Below are positions 15,098 to 25,038 of a stretch of DNA of 57,198 nt, piece after piece (position 1 is the stretch's first letter; every line of letters starts with the position of its first letter). The DNA is taken from the NCBI GenBank assembly GCA_024641245.1, contig JAHEDK010000017.1, positions 1 to 57,198 on the forward strand. Direction: 5' to 3'. The position numbers and the translations under genes were made by a program. Under the pieces are notes generated by a model. That model was given only the letters and a program-made list of their open reading frames with translations. It had not been told where the DNA came from and did not search any database. This DNA is from Actinomycetes bacterium. GTDB lineage: Bacteria > Actinomycetota > Acidimicrobiia > Spongiisociales > JAHEDJ01.

Positions 15098-16146
15098 CAG
15101 CCCTCCATCACGAACTCGACCCGGAGGTCGGTTCCTACCTTTTGAATGTCGACGATCTCGACCGTCCCGGCCTCGGCCAGCGTTTGGAAATGGCCGGAAA
15201 AAACGTTGCGACCGGAGCCCCCGGCGACTCTCGAGGCGAAGTACCACACCCCGCGGTCGATGAGGCCGGCGCGCCACAAACTGCGGGCGATGGTCGGCCC
15301 GCCTTCAATCATCACGTCGACCAACCCTGCCTCTCCGAGGGCGGCAGCCACGCCGGCGATATCCGGTCGGCCGTCCGCATTTGAAGGCACGATGAGGAGA
15401 TCACCCGGTTGCTCCGTACTGCCGGTGGCAACCACAAGGGCGTTCCGCGCAAGTACCTGCGCTCCGTCCGGCAGCCTGCGCCTTCCGCTGAGGACCACCG
15501 GCCGCGGTTGCGGACCCGCATAGCCCGGCAGACGAACGTCAAGACGGGGGTCGTCCGCGAATATGGTTCCTGCACCGACCAGGACGGCATCAGACTCAGC
15601 ACGCAACCGGTGGCCGTCGAGACGAGCCTCCTCTCCGGTTATCCACCGGGCGGTCCCATCGCGAGCGGCGACCTGGCCGTCGAGCGTGAGCGCGCTCTTG
15701 AGGGTGAAGCGCGGTCGACCGGTTCTCCGGTGTTGGAAGTAGCCAGGGTCGAGGTCTTTCAAAGCCGGGTGAGATCCATCGACTTCGACACCGACTCCGG
15801 CCGCCCGCAATGCCGCAATCCCCCTACCCGACACCTGTTCGTCGGGGTCGAGCATGCCGACGACGACCTTCTCGACATCGGCCCTCACGATGGCCGCCAC
15901 GCAGGGACCGGTTCTCCCGGTGTGGTTGCAGGGCTCGAGGGTGACATACATCGTCGAACCGGCCGCCTGAGGCCCCGCTGCCTCCAGGGCAACGACCTCG
16001 GCGTGTGGAAGGCCCGGGCGCTCATGAGCGCCTTCACCGATGACGTTACCGAATGAATCAACGACGACTGCTCCGACGCGGGGGTTCGGGTGAGGGCGAA
16101 ATACCCTTGCCAGGCGGATCGCACGATCCATTGGATGTTCACTCAC
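15097..16146 (-). CDS. ribD: Riboflavin biosynthesis deaminase/reductase
   Basis: Bifunctional 349-residue enzyme for the second and third steps of the riboflavin pathway. The N-terminal deaminase has the zinc motifs HAEVVAL and PCNHTGRTGPC; the C-terminal reductase starts near residue 145 (FTLKSALTLDGQVAARDG) and has the NADPH region DVMIEGGPTIA. GTG at 16146 is taken as the start because AAGGAG lies 7 bases upstream; an in-frame ATG at 16131 is possible. First gene behind the FMN riboswitch. Confidence 0.96.
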   Translation of the reverse strand: MSEHPMDRAIRLARVFRPHPNPRVGAVVVDSFGNVIGEGAHERPGLPHAEVVALEAAGPQAAGSTMYVTLEPCNHTGRTGPCVAAIVRADVEKVVVGMLDPDEQVSGRGIAALRAAGVGVEVDGSHPALKDLDPGYFQHRRTGRPRFTLKSALTLDGQVAARDGTARWITGEEARLDGHRLRAESDAVLVGAGTIFADDPRLDVRLPGYAGPQPRPVVLSGRRRLPDGAQVLARNALVVATGSTEQPGDLLIVPSNADGRPDIAGVAAALGEAGLVDVMIEGGPTIARSLWRAGLIDRGVWYFASRVAGGSGRNVFSGHFQTLAEAGTVEIVDIQKVGTDLRVEFVMEG

Positions 16147-16186
16147 GCAACTTCTCCTTCGAGAATGGGAGCGCGCGCGACAAAGC

Positions 16187-16310
16187 CCGCCCTCCTTCTC
16201 CCATCCGGACTCTCACCGTCGGCCCCGGATTTCCACCGGAATCAACCCCGAAGGGTTCGCGGGCTCTAACCGCCGGTCGGGAATTACACCCTGCCCTGAA
16301 GGGGGCTGGA
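16187..16310 (-). promoter_or_regulatory. FMN riboswitch (RFN element)
   Basis: The minus strand carries the conserved RFN core: GGGCAGGGTG, TTCCCGACCGGCGGT, GAGCCCGCGA, ATCCGGGGCCGACGGTGA and GTCCGGATGGGAGAAGG. P1 can form between GCCCCCTTC and GAAGGAGGGC. Just downstream, CTCCCAT can pair with ATGGGAG at the 3' edge of the aptamer, and TTCTC GAAG GAGAA folds over the ribD ribosome site. This suggests control of translation by FMN. Confidence 0.95.
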
Positions 16311-16314
16311 ACCG

Positions 16315-16320
16315 ATTGTA
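16315..16320 (-). promoter_or_regulatory. -10 box of the riboflavin operon
   Basis: TACAAT on the minus strand lies so that transcription would begin near 16308, right at the 5' edge of the riboswitch. The -35 region (GTTCTT at 17 bases) is weak. Confidence 0.5.
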
Positions 16321-16358
16321 CCGCGCCGGGAGCACGAAAGAACTCAGGACATCTGAGC

Positions 16359-17288
16359 TCAGCCCATCCGACGATCAATCTCGTAGCTCGACCCGGATAC
16401 CCGTTTGGCGTGTTCCTTCATCTCTACTGCGATGGCAGAGGCTTGCCATTGCGAGGTGATCTCCCTCGTCGTATTGGTTGCAACGCCGAGAGACACCGAC
16501 ACGACCGGAAAGGCATGCCGTTCCCCGCGCCGGTCCGTGACCTCGATGTAGCCGCGTAATGCGTCTGCGGTTTCGTAGTAATCGAGAACTCCATCGTCGA
16601 ACACTGAGATCGCTTGCCGGCAAAACTCCTCAGATTGGTCGGGAAGGATGATCGCCACGAAGTCATCACCGCCGATGTGCCCCACAAAAGCAGTCTGGTC
16701 CGCCAGGGCTGCGGCCGCTTCCAGGAGGGCATGCGCCGTGAACTTGATCACCTGATCACCACGCATGAACCCGTAGTGGTCGTTATACGCTTTGAAATTG
16801 TCCAAGTCTGCGTACACGAGGGCAAAGTCGTCGCCCGACTCGATGCGCGCCTCGAGTTCACTGGCGATGCGGAAATTGCCGGGTAGCCCGGTCAGAGGAG
16901 ACACGTCACGCAAAGCTTTGGTCCGGCGAAGGACCGCCTTCACCCGCGCAACGAGCTCGTTGATATCGAATGGCTTGGTGATGTAATCGTCGGCTCCGAG
17001 ATCGAGTCCCGTCACCCGGTCCTCCGGGAGCGCCTTAGCCGTCAGGAGAATGATCGAGGTGTTGGCGGCTGCGGGGTGACTCCTGAGCTGTTTGAGCACA
17101 TTCAGTCCGTCCATACCCGGCATCATCACGTCGAGCACGACCACATCGGGCGCACCCGTCAGTGCAGCGCTCATCGCTTGATGTCCGTCGCCGGCGGTGT
17201 CAACGTCGAACCCTTCGAGTTCGAGGTTGACCCGTACAAACTGGACGATGTCCGGATCGTCGTCGACGACCAGAATCCGTGCACTCAT
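16359..17288 (-). CDS. Response regulator with GGDEF-like domain (GGDDF)
   Basis: A 309-residue two-domain signalling protein. The receiver domain has ILVVDDD at the start, the phosphoacceptor aspartate 53 in VLDVMMPGMDG, and lysine 105 in TKPFD. The GGDEF domain (about residues 128-300) has DLDNFKAYNDHYGF with the metal and guanine ligands, but the active loop reads GGDDF (206-210) instead of GGDEF or GGEEF. It may be a weak or inactive diguanylate cyclase or a nucleotide sensor. No histidine kinase gene is nearby. It begins one base after the rpe stop, so the two are cotranscribed. Confidence 0.88.
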   Translation of the reverse strand: MSARILVVDDDPDIVQFVRVNLELEGFDVDTAGDGHQAMSAALTGAPDVVVLDVMMPGMDGLNVLKQLRSHPAAANTSIILLTAKALPEDRVTGLDLGADDYITKPFDINELVARVKAVLRRTKALRDVSPLTGLPGNFRIASELEARIESGDDFALVYADLDNFKAYNDHYGFMRGDQVIKFTAHALLEAAAALADQTAFVGHIGGDDFVAIILPDQSEEFCRQAISVFDDGVLDYYETADALRGYIEVTDRRGERHAFPVVSVSLGVATNTTREITSQWQASAIAVEMKEHAKRVSGSSYEIDRRMG

Positions 17289-17289
17289 A

Positions 17290-17952
17290 TCACATTCCGT
17301 CTATTGACTGGCGCAGTCGCGTGACTGCCGCAACGGGATCGTCCGCCCGGAAGATCGCCGTACCGGCGACGAACACGTTCGCCCCGGCATCCCTGGCCAG
17401 GCGCGCGGTTTCCGGGTTGATACCCCCGTCGATCTGTATATCGACTGTCATGCCCTCTTTATCAACCCATTTCCGCGCGGCCTCGATCTTTGGCAGGACT
17501 TCCAACATGAAAGACTGGCCACCGAACCCAGGATGCACCGACATGATGAGCACCATGTCGCTCAGTTCGACGAAAGGTTCAATTGCCGTGAACGGGGTAG
17601 GGGGATTCACAACCAGCCCGAATCCGAGGCCGGCCCGTCGTGCCTTGGCCGCGGCTCCGGTTGGGTCCGTAATCGCCTCGATGTGGATCATGGCGAGGTC
17701 GCCGCCTGCCTGTTTCAGCTCGTCGAAGTAGACATCGGGATTCGTCGTCATCAGATGACAGTCGAAGAGCAGATCCGTATGCGTTCGCAGGGACTCTATG
17801 ACCGGCATACCGAAGGAGATGTTCGGAACGAAGTGCCCATCCATGATATCCAGGTGCAGCATGTCCACATACGGTGCGATTCTTCCCACCTCTTCAGCCA
17901 AGTTGGCGAAGTCGGCGGCAAGCAGTGAAGGAGCGATCTTGACCTGATCCAT
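17290..17952 (-). CDS. rpe: Ribulose-phosphate 3-epimerase
   Basis: Interconverts ribulose 5-phosphate and xylulose 5-phosphate in the pentose phosphate pathway. The 220-residue barrel shows IAPSLLAADFANL, HLDIMDGHFVPN with metal ligands, SVHPGFGGQSF and DGGINPETA. The ATG at 17952 is chosen from family similarity; the frame extends further upstream without meaning. No ribosome site precedes it, but TACACT lies 8 bases before the ATG, so translation may be leaderless. The order rsmB-rpe is common in actinobacteria. Confidence 0.96.
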   Translation of the reverse strand: MDQVKIAPSLLAADFANLAEEVGRIAPYVDMLHLDIMDGHFVPNISFGMPVIESLRTHTDLLFDCHLMTTNPDVYFDELKQAGGDLAMIHIEAITDPTGAAAKARRAGLGFGLVVNPPTPFTAIEPFVELSDMVLIMSVHPGFGGQSFMLEVLPKIEAARKWVDKEGMTVDIQIDGGINPETARLARDAGANVFVAGTAIFRADDPVAAVTRLRQSIDGM

Positions 17953-17960
17953 GAGAGGCG

Positions 17961-17966
17961 AGTGTA
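17961..17966 (-). promoter_or_regulatory. Candidate leaderless -10 box of rpe
   Basis: TACACT on the minus strand ends 8 bases before the rpe ATG in the short gap after rsmB. It fits TANNNT; no clear -35 is seen. Confidence 0.35.
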
Positions 17967-17972
17967 TCGACG

Positions 17973-19160
17973 TTATGAGCGCCTCACGACACTGATGAAC
18001 ATCCCGTCCGTCCCCGTGAGGTGCGGACCGAGCAACACGCCGCTTCCCCACGCCCGGCCCGGTGTTCCGGAGGGCGCCTCCGCTTCCAGACCGGCGACGA
18101 CTCCAACGGTCTCTTCAGCGGTAACGGTGCAAACCGAATAGGTGACGGTGCCGCCTGGTTTGACGAGCAGAAGCGCCGCCTCGAGGAGCATCCGCTGGCG
18201 ATCCCCCATCGCCGAAACGGAACCGGGGTTGAGCCGGTACCGGACTTCCGGGCGGCGCCTCATGGTTCCCAGCCCCGAGCAAGGGGCGTCGAGCAACACA
18301 TGGTCGAAGGAGGACGCTCTGAAGGGGGCGGACAGGCCGTCCGCAACCAACCACGCCGGTCCCGGCGAGCGGCGGCTCCCGTCCCGGACCCGGCGGAGGT
18401 GCCTGTCGGCGGCCACCACTCTGGCCCCGCGGTCGAGGAGATGGACGGCTTTCCCGCCCGGTGCGGCGGCCATGTCGAGCACGAGATCCCCGGGCGCGAG
18501 GGGAACTGCGTTGCCGACCGCCACACTGGCGGCGTCTTGAACGACGAATCCACCGTGCACCGCACCACGATCGCTCCACTCGAACGCCCCGGCAATCCCG
18601 ACCACCGGAGTGAGTTCATCGGTGTCGGCCCCGGGCCGGGAACGCACCTGACGTGGCGCATCACCGAGCGAGGAGATCAGAAAGGCGGTGACTTCCTGCG
18701 TCGGCCACTCTGCGTCGAGTTGTGCTACGAGCCAATCAGGGTATTCGTCCCGCGGATCCTTCACCGCACCATCCTCGCTCCCGGCCCGAATCACCGCCCG
18801 CAACACACCATTCACGAAGCCGGACGCCCTGCGGCGATCCCCCGACTTGATCGACTCGACCGCAGAGTCCACGATTGCATGCTCGGGAGCTCGACCATAG
18901 AGCAATTCGGCCACTCCCACCCGCAGCACATCGACAACGTCGGCGTCGAGGCCGGCGACCGCCTTGTTGCTGTTGCTCTCGATGACCGCATCAATACGCG
19001 CCAGGTGTCTGAGAGTCGTGTACGTCAGAAACCGGAACAGATCTCCGTCTGGCCCCTGCAAGGACGAAGCATCAACGAGCCGGTTGCTGTATGCGCCGCT
19101 CCGAAGGACCCTTCCCACCGCCGTCGCCGCGGCACGTCGTGCAGCAACTCCAGGCTTCAC
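17973..19160 (-). CDS. rsmB: 16S rRNA m5C967 methyltransferase RsmB
   Basis: Methylates cytosine 967 of 16S rRNA. The 395-residue protein has an N-terminal NusB-like RNA-binding domain (about residues 1-140) and a Rossmann methyltransferase domain with MAAAPGGKAVHL for S-adenosylmethionine, LDAPCSGLGTMRRRPE with one active cysteine, and TYSVCT with the catalytic one. The start is GTG at 19160, overlapping the fmt stop as GTGA; the longer frame to 19346 lies in fmt. Motif I (DMAAAPGG) is slightly unusual in lacking DLCAAPGG's cysteine. Confidence 0.94.
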   Translation of the reverse strand: MKPGVAARRAAATAVGRVLRSGAYSNRLVDASSLQGPDGDLFRFLTYTTLRHLARIDAVIESNSNKAVAGLDADVVDVLRVGVAELLYGRAPEHAIVDSAVESIKSGDRRRASGFVNGVLRAVIRAGSEDGAVKDPRDEYPDWLVAQLDAEWPTQEVTAFLISSLGDAPRQVRSRPGADTDELTPVVGIAGAFEWSDRGAVHGGFVVQDAASVAVGNAVPLAPGDLVLDMAAAPGGKAVHLLDRGARVVAADRHLRRVRDGSRRSPGPAWLVADGLSAPFRASSFDHVLLDAPCSGLGTMRRRPEVRYRLNPGSVSAMGDRQRMLLEAALLLVKPGGTVTYSVCTVTAEETVGVVAGLEAEAPSGTPGRAWGSGVLLGPHLTGTDGMFISVVRRS

Positions 19161-20074
19161 TGCAGAAGACCTAAAGGACCTTGACGGCCTCTCGCCCACT
19201 CGGCGCCCGCCATCCGGCGGCTGCCCTCCGCTTGGACTTCGTGAAGCGCTAACGCCCCGTCTTTTAGGCCGAGACAGAGGTCCTCGTCGACCACCCGAAG
19301 CTCTCCAACCGCGAGACCAGTGGCCGTCGAACGAACAGCTTCCCAAACCTTGAACCGGGCGCCGTTGACCAGTCCGAACGCACCCGGCCGCGGATTGAAT
19401 GCCAGGATACGCCGCAGGACTGCGTCGGCCGGAGCGGTCAACGGCAATCTTGCCTCGTCCGCGATGATCTTCTCGGCATAGGTGACACCGTCGATCGGTT
19501 GCGGTGCAGCAATTAGGAAGCCGTCCACGTATTGCCCCAGGTCACACTCCAACAGACCTGCACCCAGATCTGTCAATCGGTCGAGCAACCGCCCGGCGGA
19601 CTCCGCCGGTGCGATGGCGGTACCGCGACGACTGATGATCGAACCCGTGTCGAGGCCGCGATCCAGTGCCATGAGAGTGACTCCGCTCATTTCGTCACCC
19701 GCCAGTACGGCCCGCTCAACCGGAGCAGCACCACGCCAGCGCGGGAGCAAGGAGAAGTGCACATTTACAAAGCCTCGGCGTGGAATGCTGAGAACCTCCG
19801 GGCGGAGAACCATCCCGAACGCCACCACCACGCCGACATCGAAAGGCGACAGACGGGCGAGGATGTCGAGAAGCTCTGCACGGTTGGCAGGCTGGGCAAC
19901 AGATAGATTCAACGCCACCGCGGCTTCCTTGACCGGCGAAAACCGGGGAGTCTTCGACCGCCCGCGCGGGCGGTCGGGGCGAGTGATGACCAGGCGAACG
20001 TCTGACACTCGCAGTGTCGCCTCGAGCGCCGCCACCGATGCGGCCGGAGTGCCGAGAAAGACCGATGAGATCAA
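19157..20074 (-). CDS. fmt: Methionyl-tRNA formyltransferase
   Basis: Formylates initiator Met-tRNA using 10-formyltetrahydrofolate. The 305-residue protein starts with the Rossmann-like FLGTPAASV, has the catalytic stretch NVHFSLLPRWRGAAPV, and GVTLMALDRGLDTG with the catalytic aspartate. A C-terminal OB-fold tRNA-binding domain follows. Its ATG overlaps the def stop (ATGA), pairing the enzymes that add and remove the formyl group. Confidence 0.97.
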   Translation of the reverse strand: MISSVFLGTPAASVAALEATLRVSDVRLVITRPDRPRGRSKTPRFSPVKEAAVALNLSVAQPANRAELLDILARLSPFDVGVVVAFGMVLRPEVLSIPRRGFVNVHFSLLPRWRGAAPVERAVLAGDEMSGVTLMALDRGLDTGSIISRRGTAIAPAESAGRLLDRLTDLGAGLLECDLGQYVDGFLIAAPQPIDGVTYAEKIIADEARLPLTAPADAVLRRILAFNPRPGAFGLVNGARFKVWEAVRSTATGLAVGELRVVDEDLCLGLKDGALALHEVQAEGSRRMAGAEWARGRQGPLGLLQ

Positions 20075-20568
20075 AGCCCGAGTGCCTCGTCGCGGAGCTC
20101 CCGGAGCGCTTCCTTGCGGACGCTCCGTTCGAGCCGCTCGATGAGCAGCGTTCCCTGAAGGTGATCGAACTCGTGCTGCAATACCCTCCCCAGAAGCTCA
20201 TCGCCGGCGTATTCGACCTCGTTGCCATCGAGATCGAGGCCGCTCAGTCTGGCGAACCCGGCCCGCCGGATCGGCCAATACCGGCCGGGTACGGAGAGGC
20301 AACCCTCTTCGAACTCCCACTCTCCTGATGTTTCAACCATCACCGGATTGATCATCACATGGGCGCCGGTCCCGTCTGCCCAATCGAACACGAACACTCG
20401 CCTGGAGATGCCGATTTGCGGAGCCGCCAGCCCGACACCAGGAGCGTCATACATCGTCTCGATCATGTCATCGACGAGGCGCCTGACGCCGTCGTCGATC
20501 TCGTCGATTGCCGCGGCCACAGTCCTGAGAACCGGATCACCGAACGTGCGAATGGGAAAGACGGCCAT
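20071..20568 (-). CDS. def: Peptide deformylase
   Basis: Removes the formyl group from new proteins. All three motifs are present in this 165-residue protein: GVGLAAPQIG, EEGCLSVPG with the metal cysteine, and QHEFDHLQG with two metal histidines. It is coupled to fmt. An 83-base gap with two hairpins separates it from priA upstream, so it may have its own transcription start. Confidence 0.97.
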   Translation of the reverse strand: MAVFPIRTFGDPVLRTVAAAIDEIDDGVRRLVDDMIETMYDAPGVGLAAPQIGISRRVFVFDWADGTGAHVMINPVMVETSGEWEFEEGCLSVPGRYWPIRRAGFARLSGLDLDGNEVEYAGDELLGRVLQHEFDHLQGTLLIERLERSVRKEALRELRDEALGL

Positions 20569-20588
20569 AACCGGAGAGAGGCTAGTCG

Positions 20589-20630
20589 CCTGCCGGCCGG
20601 CGCCGGCAGGTTCGAGTTTCTCCGAAACTC
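20589..20630. terminator. Two adjacent hairpins between priA and def
   Basis: CCTGCCGG (20589-20596) pairs with CCGGCAGG (20603-20610), and GAGTTTC (20614-20620) pairs with GAAACTC (20624-20630). Both stems are perfect and lie after the priA stop. No T-run follows, so termination strength is uncertain. Confidence 0.45.
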
Positions 20631-20651
20631 TGCACCCCCAACGGGCAACGC

Positions 20652-22418
20652 CTACAAATCAACCGGATCAACGTCGATCCGCAGGCCGGCTCCGGCATCG
20701 CGCCATTCACCGGCGACAATCCGAAGTTCGGCACGGGTCCGGGTGAGATCGTGACCTTGCAGGAGCCACCGCAATCCCCCATCGATGGGAGCGGGGCCGA
20801 GCACGGTGACACCCGGCAGGCGCCGCCGGAGCTTCTCGTCCGCGGCATCGGGGCAGGTCCGGCACTCGAGGACGATGAGATCGCCTGCCGGCGGAAACCC
20901 GAAGGTGGCCCGCTGTTCGAGTTCTGACGCGAGAAACGAACCAACTTCACCCCGGGTGAGCGCTTCCAGCACCGGGTGCTGGGGATTCGACGTCTGGACG
21001 ATGGTCCGGAGTCCTTTACCCGACCCGACCAGCGCGGCCACTCTCGCCAGCGACCGTAAGGCGTCCTCGCCTGCCCGGTAATCGGTGCCGAGGATCAATC
21101 CGTCGGCGTCCACGACCACCGCCAACGAACAGCGACCTACGGCAGGAATGTCCCGCACCGACCCCACTGTGACCAGGCGTCCCTCACCGGAAACGCCCAC
21201 CTTTTCGGCATCGACGAACCGCCGCACGAGTTCAACCACGCGTTCGACGCCCGCCCCGAGCGGTTCGAAATGGTCGCCGCCACATGAGGCACACGGCCCG
21301 TGAATGGCACCACAGCGCCGGCACTCCAACGCCCTGCCCGCTCTGGCTCCACACGTAGCGCACACCCTCAAGGCTCGACAGCGAACGCAGCGAAACACTG
21401 GGGCGTAACCCCGCCGATGGGTGAAGACGAAGACGTGCTCTCCGCGATTCACGGCGGTCGCAATCGCCGTTTTGGTTCTTTGGGAGAGTGGGCTCGTCCC
21501 CGGCGGATCCTCGCTCCGATCGACGAATTCGACAAGCGACCATGGTCGGCGGGGAGCCGCGGCAGTTATCTCGATCCCCGCCGCGATCGTCTCGGTGGAC
21601 GGAACCAATCCGGTCAGGACGAGCGCGAATCGCTCGACGCCGCTACGCGCCCGCAGCACATCGCGAACGTGGATGGTCGGTGTTTGTCGATCTTTCATCG
21701 CACGCCGCGCCTCCCCCACGATGATCGCCGCTCCGAGTCCGGCAATCGGCCAGAGAGACACCCTGGGAGTTCCAACAACGATGAAGCCGGTGTGTGAAGC
21801 AGCCTTGCTCCAGGCTGTTGTCACCTCGCGATCGGTGGTTCCGGGCGTGACTGCGAGAACGACCTCACCGAAGTCCCGGTTCAGCCGATCGAGAATCTGC
21901 TCCGCTTCGAAGGCAGTGGGAGCCACGATCAACACCGACGATCCGCTTGCCACAACCGGTGCGACGAGGTCGGCCAAGTCGTCCGGGTTTGCCGCCTGGA
22001 GGTAGGCGTTGCGGGTGCTTCCTGCCGCGATCCGGAACCCAAGGTCGGCCGCCGCTGTTCCGGAGTTCACCGGCGTCACCAGCGTGCGGGGCGGTCGTTT
22101 CGGGATACGCGGCAGATTCGGCGGCGCAGCCCTGCGCAGCAAAGTCGAGAGCGGGGCCACGTAGTGATGTGATGCCCAGCGGAGACTCTGCAACAGTCGC
22201 TCGTTGAAGACGGGACGATCTCCCGACCGGGCGCGAATCGATTTGAGGCCTTCGTCTGGTCCGCGTTCGAGTCCCACAACGAAGCCGCGTACCTTCCGAC
22301 CACCCAACGGGATGCGAACCATGGTCCCGAGTTCGACCGCGAGGTCGGGAGGAATCGTGTAGCGAAATCCACCGTCGACCGCGAAACTCGGGATGTCCGG
22401 GACGACCCGGGCGATCAT
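20652..22418 (-). CDS. priA: PriA-like primosomal protein without helicase motifs
   Basis: Replication restart protein, 588 residues, shorter than the 700-plus of E. coli PriA. The N-terminal 3'-DNA-binding domain and the zinc-binding cysteine pairs ([27 protein letters not shown]) are intact. The Walker A loop has become GSTRNAYLQ and the DEEH box has become GEARR, so ATP hydrolysis should be lost. This is the known actinobacterial form, annotated as a probable PriA lacking helicase activity. Its ATG overlaps the metK stop as ATGA. Confidence 0.9.
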   Translation of the reverse strand: MIARVVPDIPSFAVDGGFRYTIPPDLAVELGTMVRIPLGGRKVRGFVVGLERGPDEGLKSIRARSGDRPVFNERLLQSLRWASHHYVAPLSTLLRRAAPPNLPRIPKRPPRTLVTPVNSGTAAADLGFRIAAGSTRNAYLQAANPDDLADLVAPVVASGSSVLIVAPTAFEAEQILDRLNRDFGEVVLAVTPGTTDREVTTAWSKAASHTGFIVVGTPRVSLWPIAGLGAAIIVGEARRAMKDRQTPTIHVRDVLRARSGVERFALVLTGLVPSTETIAAGIEITAAAPRRPWSLVEFVDRSEDPPGTSPLSQRTKTAIATAVNRGEHVFVFTHRRGYAPVFRCVRCRALRVCATCGARAGRALECRRCGAIHGPCASCGGDHFEPLGAGVERVVELVRRFVDAEKVGVSGEGRLVTVGSVRDIPAVGRCSLAVVVDADGLILGTDYRAGEDALRSLARVAALVGSGKGLRTIVQTSNPQHPVLEALTRGEVGSFLASELEQRATFGFPPAGDLIVLECRTCPDAADEKLRRRLPGVTVLGPAPIDGGLRWLLQGHDLTRTRAELRIVAGEWRDAGAGLRIDVDPVDL

Positions 22419-23590
22419 CCCGCCGCAGCTTGAAGGGCGGCCACCGCGTCCGTGTGCTCCCAGCTGAACTGGGGTCGACCGAAGTGACCGTACGTGGCCG
22501 TTGGCTCGTAGATCGGCGTGCGAAGCCTCAGGTGGTCGATGATCGCGGCCGGCCGGAAGTCGAATGCCGCCGCCACCATCCGTTCCAATTCGTGATTCGG
22601 AATCCGGCCGGTGCCGAAGGTATCGACCAGGATCGAGAAGGGCTGTGCGGTGCCGATCGCATATGCGATCTGTAGTTCGACCTTGTCGGCCAGCCCGGCG
22701 GCCACGATGTTCTTGGCTGCGTAGCGGGTGGCGTACGAAGCGGATCTATCAACCTTGGTGGGGTCCTTCCCGCTGAAGGCTCCTCCCCCGTGTCTGGCAG
22801 ATCCACCGTAGGTATCGACGACGATCTTCCGTCCGGTCACCCCTGTGTCGGCCGCAGGGCCACCCAGCTCAAATCTTCCAGAAGGATTAACCACCAGATC
22901 TGTGGAGTCATCCACGAGGTCGGCAGGGATAACGGCATCCACGACGTACTTCGCCAGGTCGGATTCCATGGTATCGACCGAAACATCGGGGGCGTGCTGA
23001 GTAGAGATCAGCAACCGGGAAACCCGTACGGGGCGGGTCCCGACGTATTCAACGGTGACTTGCGTCTTTCCGTCCGGACGCAGATAGCCGAGCGTTCCAT
23101 CCCGGCGCACCTCTGCCAGCTGCTCGGCCAGGCGGTGCGCCAGCTGAATAGGCATCGGCATCAACTCCGGCGTTTCGTCGGAGGCAAATCCGAACATGAT
23201 CCCCTGGTCACCTGCGCCGAGTTGGTCGTACCGATCGTCGGATCCTCCCCGCTCCTCAGTGGCGTGATCGACTCCCCCGGCGATGTCGGCGCTCTGCTGT
23301 TGGACTTCGATTTGTACGCGACACGTCTCGGCGGAAAACCCAAGACGATCATCGGTGTACCCGACATCGGTAATGACCCGGCGAACGATCGACTCGAGAT
23401 CAGGGGCATACACGGAGGTGATCTCGCCTGCGACGACCACGAGCCCGCCGGTGACCAACACCTCACACGCCACACGCCCCACCGGATCGTGTTCGAGCAC
23501 CGCATCTAGCACAGCATCGGCAATTCGGTCCGCAACCTTGTCGGGGTGGCCTTCTGTCACGGATTCAGAGGTGAAATAGGAGGGTCGCAC
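22415..23590 (-). CDS. metK: S-adenosylmethionine synthetase
   Basis: Makes S-adenosylmethionine from methionine and ATP. The 391-residue protein begins with [16 protein letters not shown] (ATP site), and contains [10 protein letters not shown] and the P-loop-like [16 protein letters not shown]. The GTG at 23590 is chosen because family similarity starts there; the longer frame to 23680 overlaps coaBC. There is no ribosome site, and a consensus TATACT ends 7 bases before the GTG, a typical leaderless arrangement. Confidence 0.97.
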   Translation of the reverse strand: MRPSYFTSESVTEGHPDKVADRIADAVLDAVLEHDPVGRVACEVLVTGGLVVVAGEITSVYAPDLESIVRRVITDVGYTDDRLGFSAETCRVQIEVQQQSADIAGGVDHATEERGGSDDRYDQLGAGDQGIMFGFASDETPELMPMPIQLAHRLAEQLAEVRRDGTLGYLRPDGKTQVTVEYVGTRPVRVSRLLISTQHAPDVSVDTMESDLAKYVVDAVIPADLVDDSTDLVVNPSGRFELGGPAADTGVTGRKIVVDTYGGSARHGGGAFSGKDPTKVDRSASYATRYAAKNIVAAGLADKVELQIAYAIGTAQPFSILVDTFGTGRIPNHELERMVAAAFDFRPAAIIDHLRLRTPIYEPTATYGHFGRPQFSWEHTDAVAALQAAAG

Positions 23591-23597
23591 GGCCAGC

Positions 23598-23603
23598 AGT
23601 ATA
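23598..23603 (-). promoter_or_regulatory. Likely leaderless -10 box of metK
   Basis: TATACT on the minus strand lies between the coaBC stop (23608) and the metK GTG, 7 bases before the start codon. It is the best -10 of the five leaderless candidates in this window. The -35 is weak. Confidence 0.5.
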
Positions 23604-23607
23604 CGGG

Positions 23608-24786
23608 TCAGGACTGACGGATCTGAAGTACCAGATCCCACAAGCGATCGGCTACCTGGCGCTTGCCGAGAAGAGGCCACTCATCGGTTGAACCATCGGG
23701 ACGCATGATGGTGACTCGATTGGTATCGGTGCCGAATCCGCTGCCCTCATCAGAGACATTGTTCGCAACCAGGAGGTCAACCCCCTTGTCGGTGACCTTG
23801 CGCCTTGCCCCTTCGAGCGAGCCGGTTTCTGCCGCGAAGCCGACCACAAACGGGCGATCGTCGAGTTGCGTCACACCGGCCAGGATGTCGGGGGTTGGCT
23901 CGAGGATCAGCTCGGGGATGCCATCGGCTCGGCGAAGCTTGGAGTCGAACTGTGCGACCGGCCGGAAATCTGCAACCGCCGCAGCCAGCACGGCCACATC
24001 GACGGTATGAGCCAGCCTCCACACCTGATCCGCCATCTCCTCGGCAGTCTCCACCGGAAACGACTCGACGCCGGCCGGCAGGGGCAAGTGGGAAGACGTC
24101 ACGAGCAACACCTCAGCCCCGCGTGCTGCGGCAGATTCAGCTATTGCATAACCCATCTTCCCTGATGATCGGTTGCCGACATACCGCACCGGGTCGATTG
24201 GCTCGCGGGTGCCACCTGCTGAGATGAGGACACGCCAACCGCTGAGCGGGCCTGCGAAGGCCGCCTCAATGGCCTTTACGATCTCCTCCGGTTCGACCAT
24301 TCGACCGGTACCTTCATCCCCCCCGGCGAGCGAACCGACGGCAGGGCCGATCAGGCGATGGCCGTCCTGGATCAGCTGCGTCACATTACGCTGCGTCGCA
24401 GGGTGCTCCCACATCTCCGTGTGCATCGCCGGCGCCAGCAAAACGGGAGCAGCGGTTGCCAGCAGCGTTGCCGAGAGGAGATCGTCGCTCAGACCCGCGG
24501 CCAGCTTCGACAGCGAAGCGGCGGTCGCAGGGGCAACTACGATCAACTCCGCCCACCTGCCCAATTCCGTATGGGGACTGACGCGATCGGTTCCAAACAA
24601 ATCAGTCGTAACGGGTTTTCCTGCCACCGCCGCGAAGGTTTGCTCTCCGACAAACTGCCGGGCGCTCTCCGTCATGATGACTTCGAGGTCGGCGCCTCGT
24701 TCGACCAGTCGACGGGCGAGATAGACGGCCTTGTAGGCGGCTATCCCGCCGGTCACGGCCAGAAGGATCCGGCGATCCTTCACCAC
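23608..24786 (-). CDS. coaBC: Bifunctional phosphopantothenoylcysteine synthetase/decarboxylase
   Basis: Two steps of coenzyme A synthesis. The N-terminal flavoprotein decarboxylase (CoaC) has [13 protein letters not shown], the active-site SPHTELGRW, the PASANT-like [12 protein letters not shown] and APAMHTEMW. The C-terminal synthetase (CoaB) begins near residue 185 with [20 protein letters not shown] and has the K-x-K loop region. Start is GTG at 24786 or the next GTG at 24783, a few bases after the rpoZ stop; the longer frame is meaningless. Confidence 0.95.
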   Translation of the reverse strand: MVKDRRILLAVTGGIAAYKAVYLARRLVERGADLEVIMTESARQFVGEQTFAAVAGKPVTTDLFGTDRVSPHTELGRWAELIVVAPATAASLSKLAAGLSDDLLSATLLATAAPVLLAPAMHTEMWEHPATQRNVTQLIQDGHRLIGPAVGSLAGGDEGTGRMVEPEEIVKAIEAAFAGPLSGWRVLISAGGTREPIDPVRYVGNRSSGKMGYAIAESAAARGAEVLLVTSSHLPLPAGVESFPVETAEEMADQVWRLAHTVDVAVLAAAVADFRPVAQFDSKLRRADGIPELILEPTPDILAGVTQLDDRPFVVGFAAETGSLEGARRKVTDKGVDLLVANNVSDEGSGFGTDTNRVTIMRPDGSTDEWPLLGKRQVADRLWDLVLQIRQS

Positions 24787-24790
24787 GGCG

Positions 24791-25030
24791 CTACTCGGTG
24801 TCTTCGAGAATGGCTGCAGTGACCTTCTGCTCGGCAATCTCTTCGAAGGCGATGGTGAGCGGCTTGCGGCTCAAAGAATGGACCTGCGGAGGCACGTAAT
24901 GGCCAATGCCGCCGCCTAGTTCATTGAAATACGCGTTGATCTGGCGCGCCCGCCGTGCAGCGAGCACTACGAGACTGAAACGACCGCCCGTCAATTCGAG
25001 CGCGGTTTCCATGGGGGGAGGGGTATTCAT
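24791..25030 (-). CDS. rpoZ: RNA polymerase omega subunit
   Basis: Small 79-residue subunit that helps assemble RNA polymerase. The core FSLVVLAARRARQINAYFNE corresponds to the conserved helix of omega, followed by KPLTIAFEEIAEQKV. Its position between gmk and coaBC is the standard actinobacterial one. Confidence 0.93.
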   Translation of the reverse strand: MNTPPPMETALELTGGRFSLVVLAARRARQINAYFNELGGGIGHYVPPQVHSLSRKPLTIAFEEIAEQKVTAAILEDTE

Positions 25031-25038
25031 AGCTCCAT

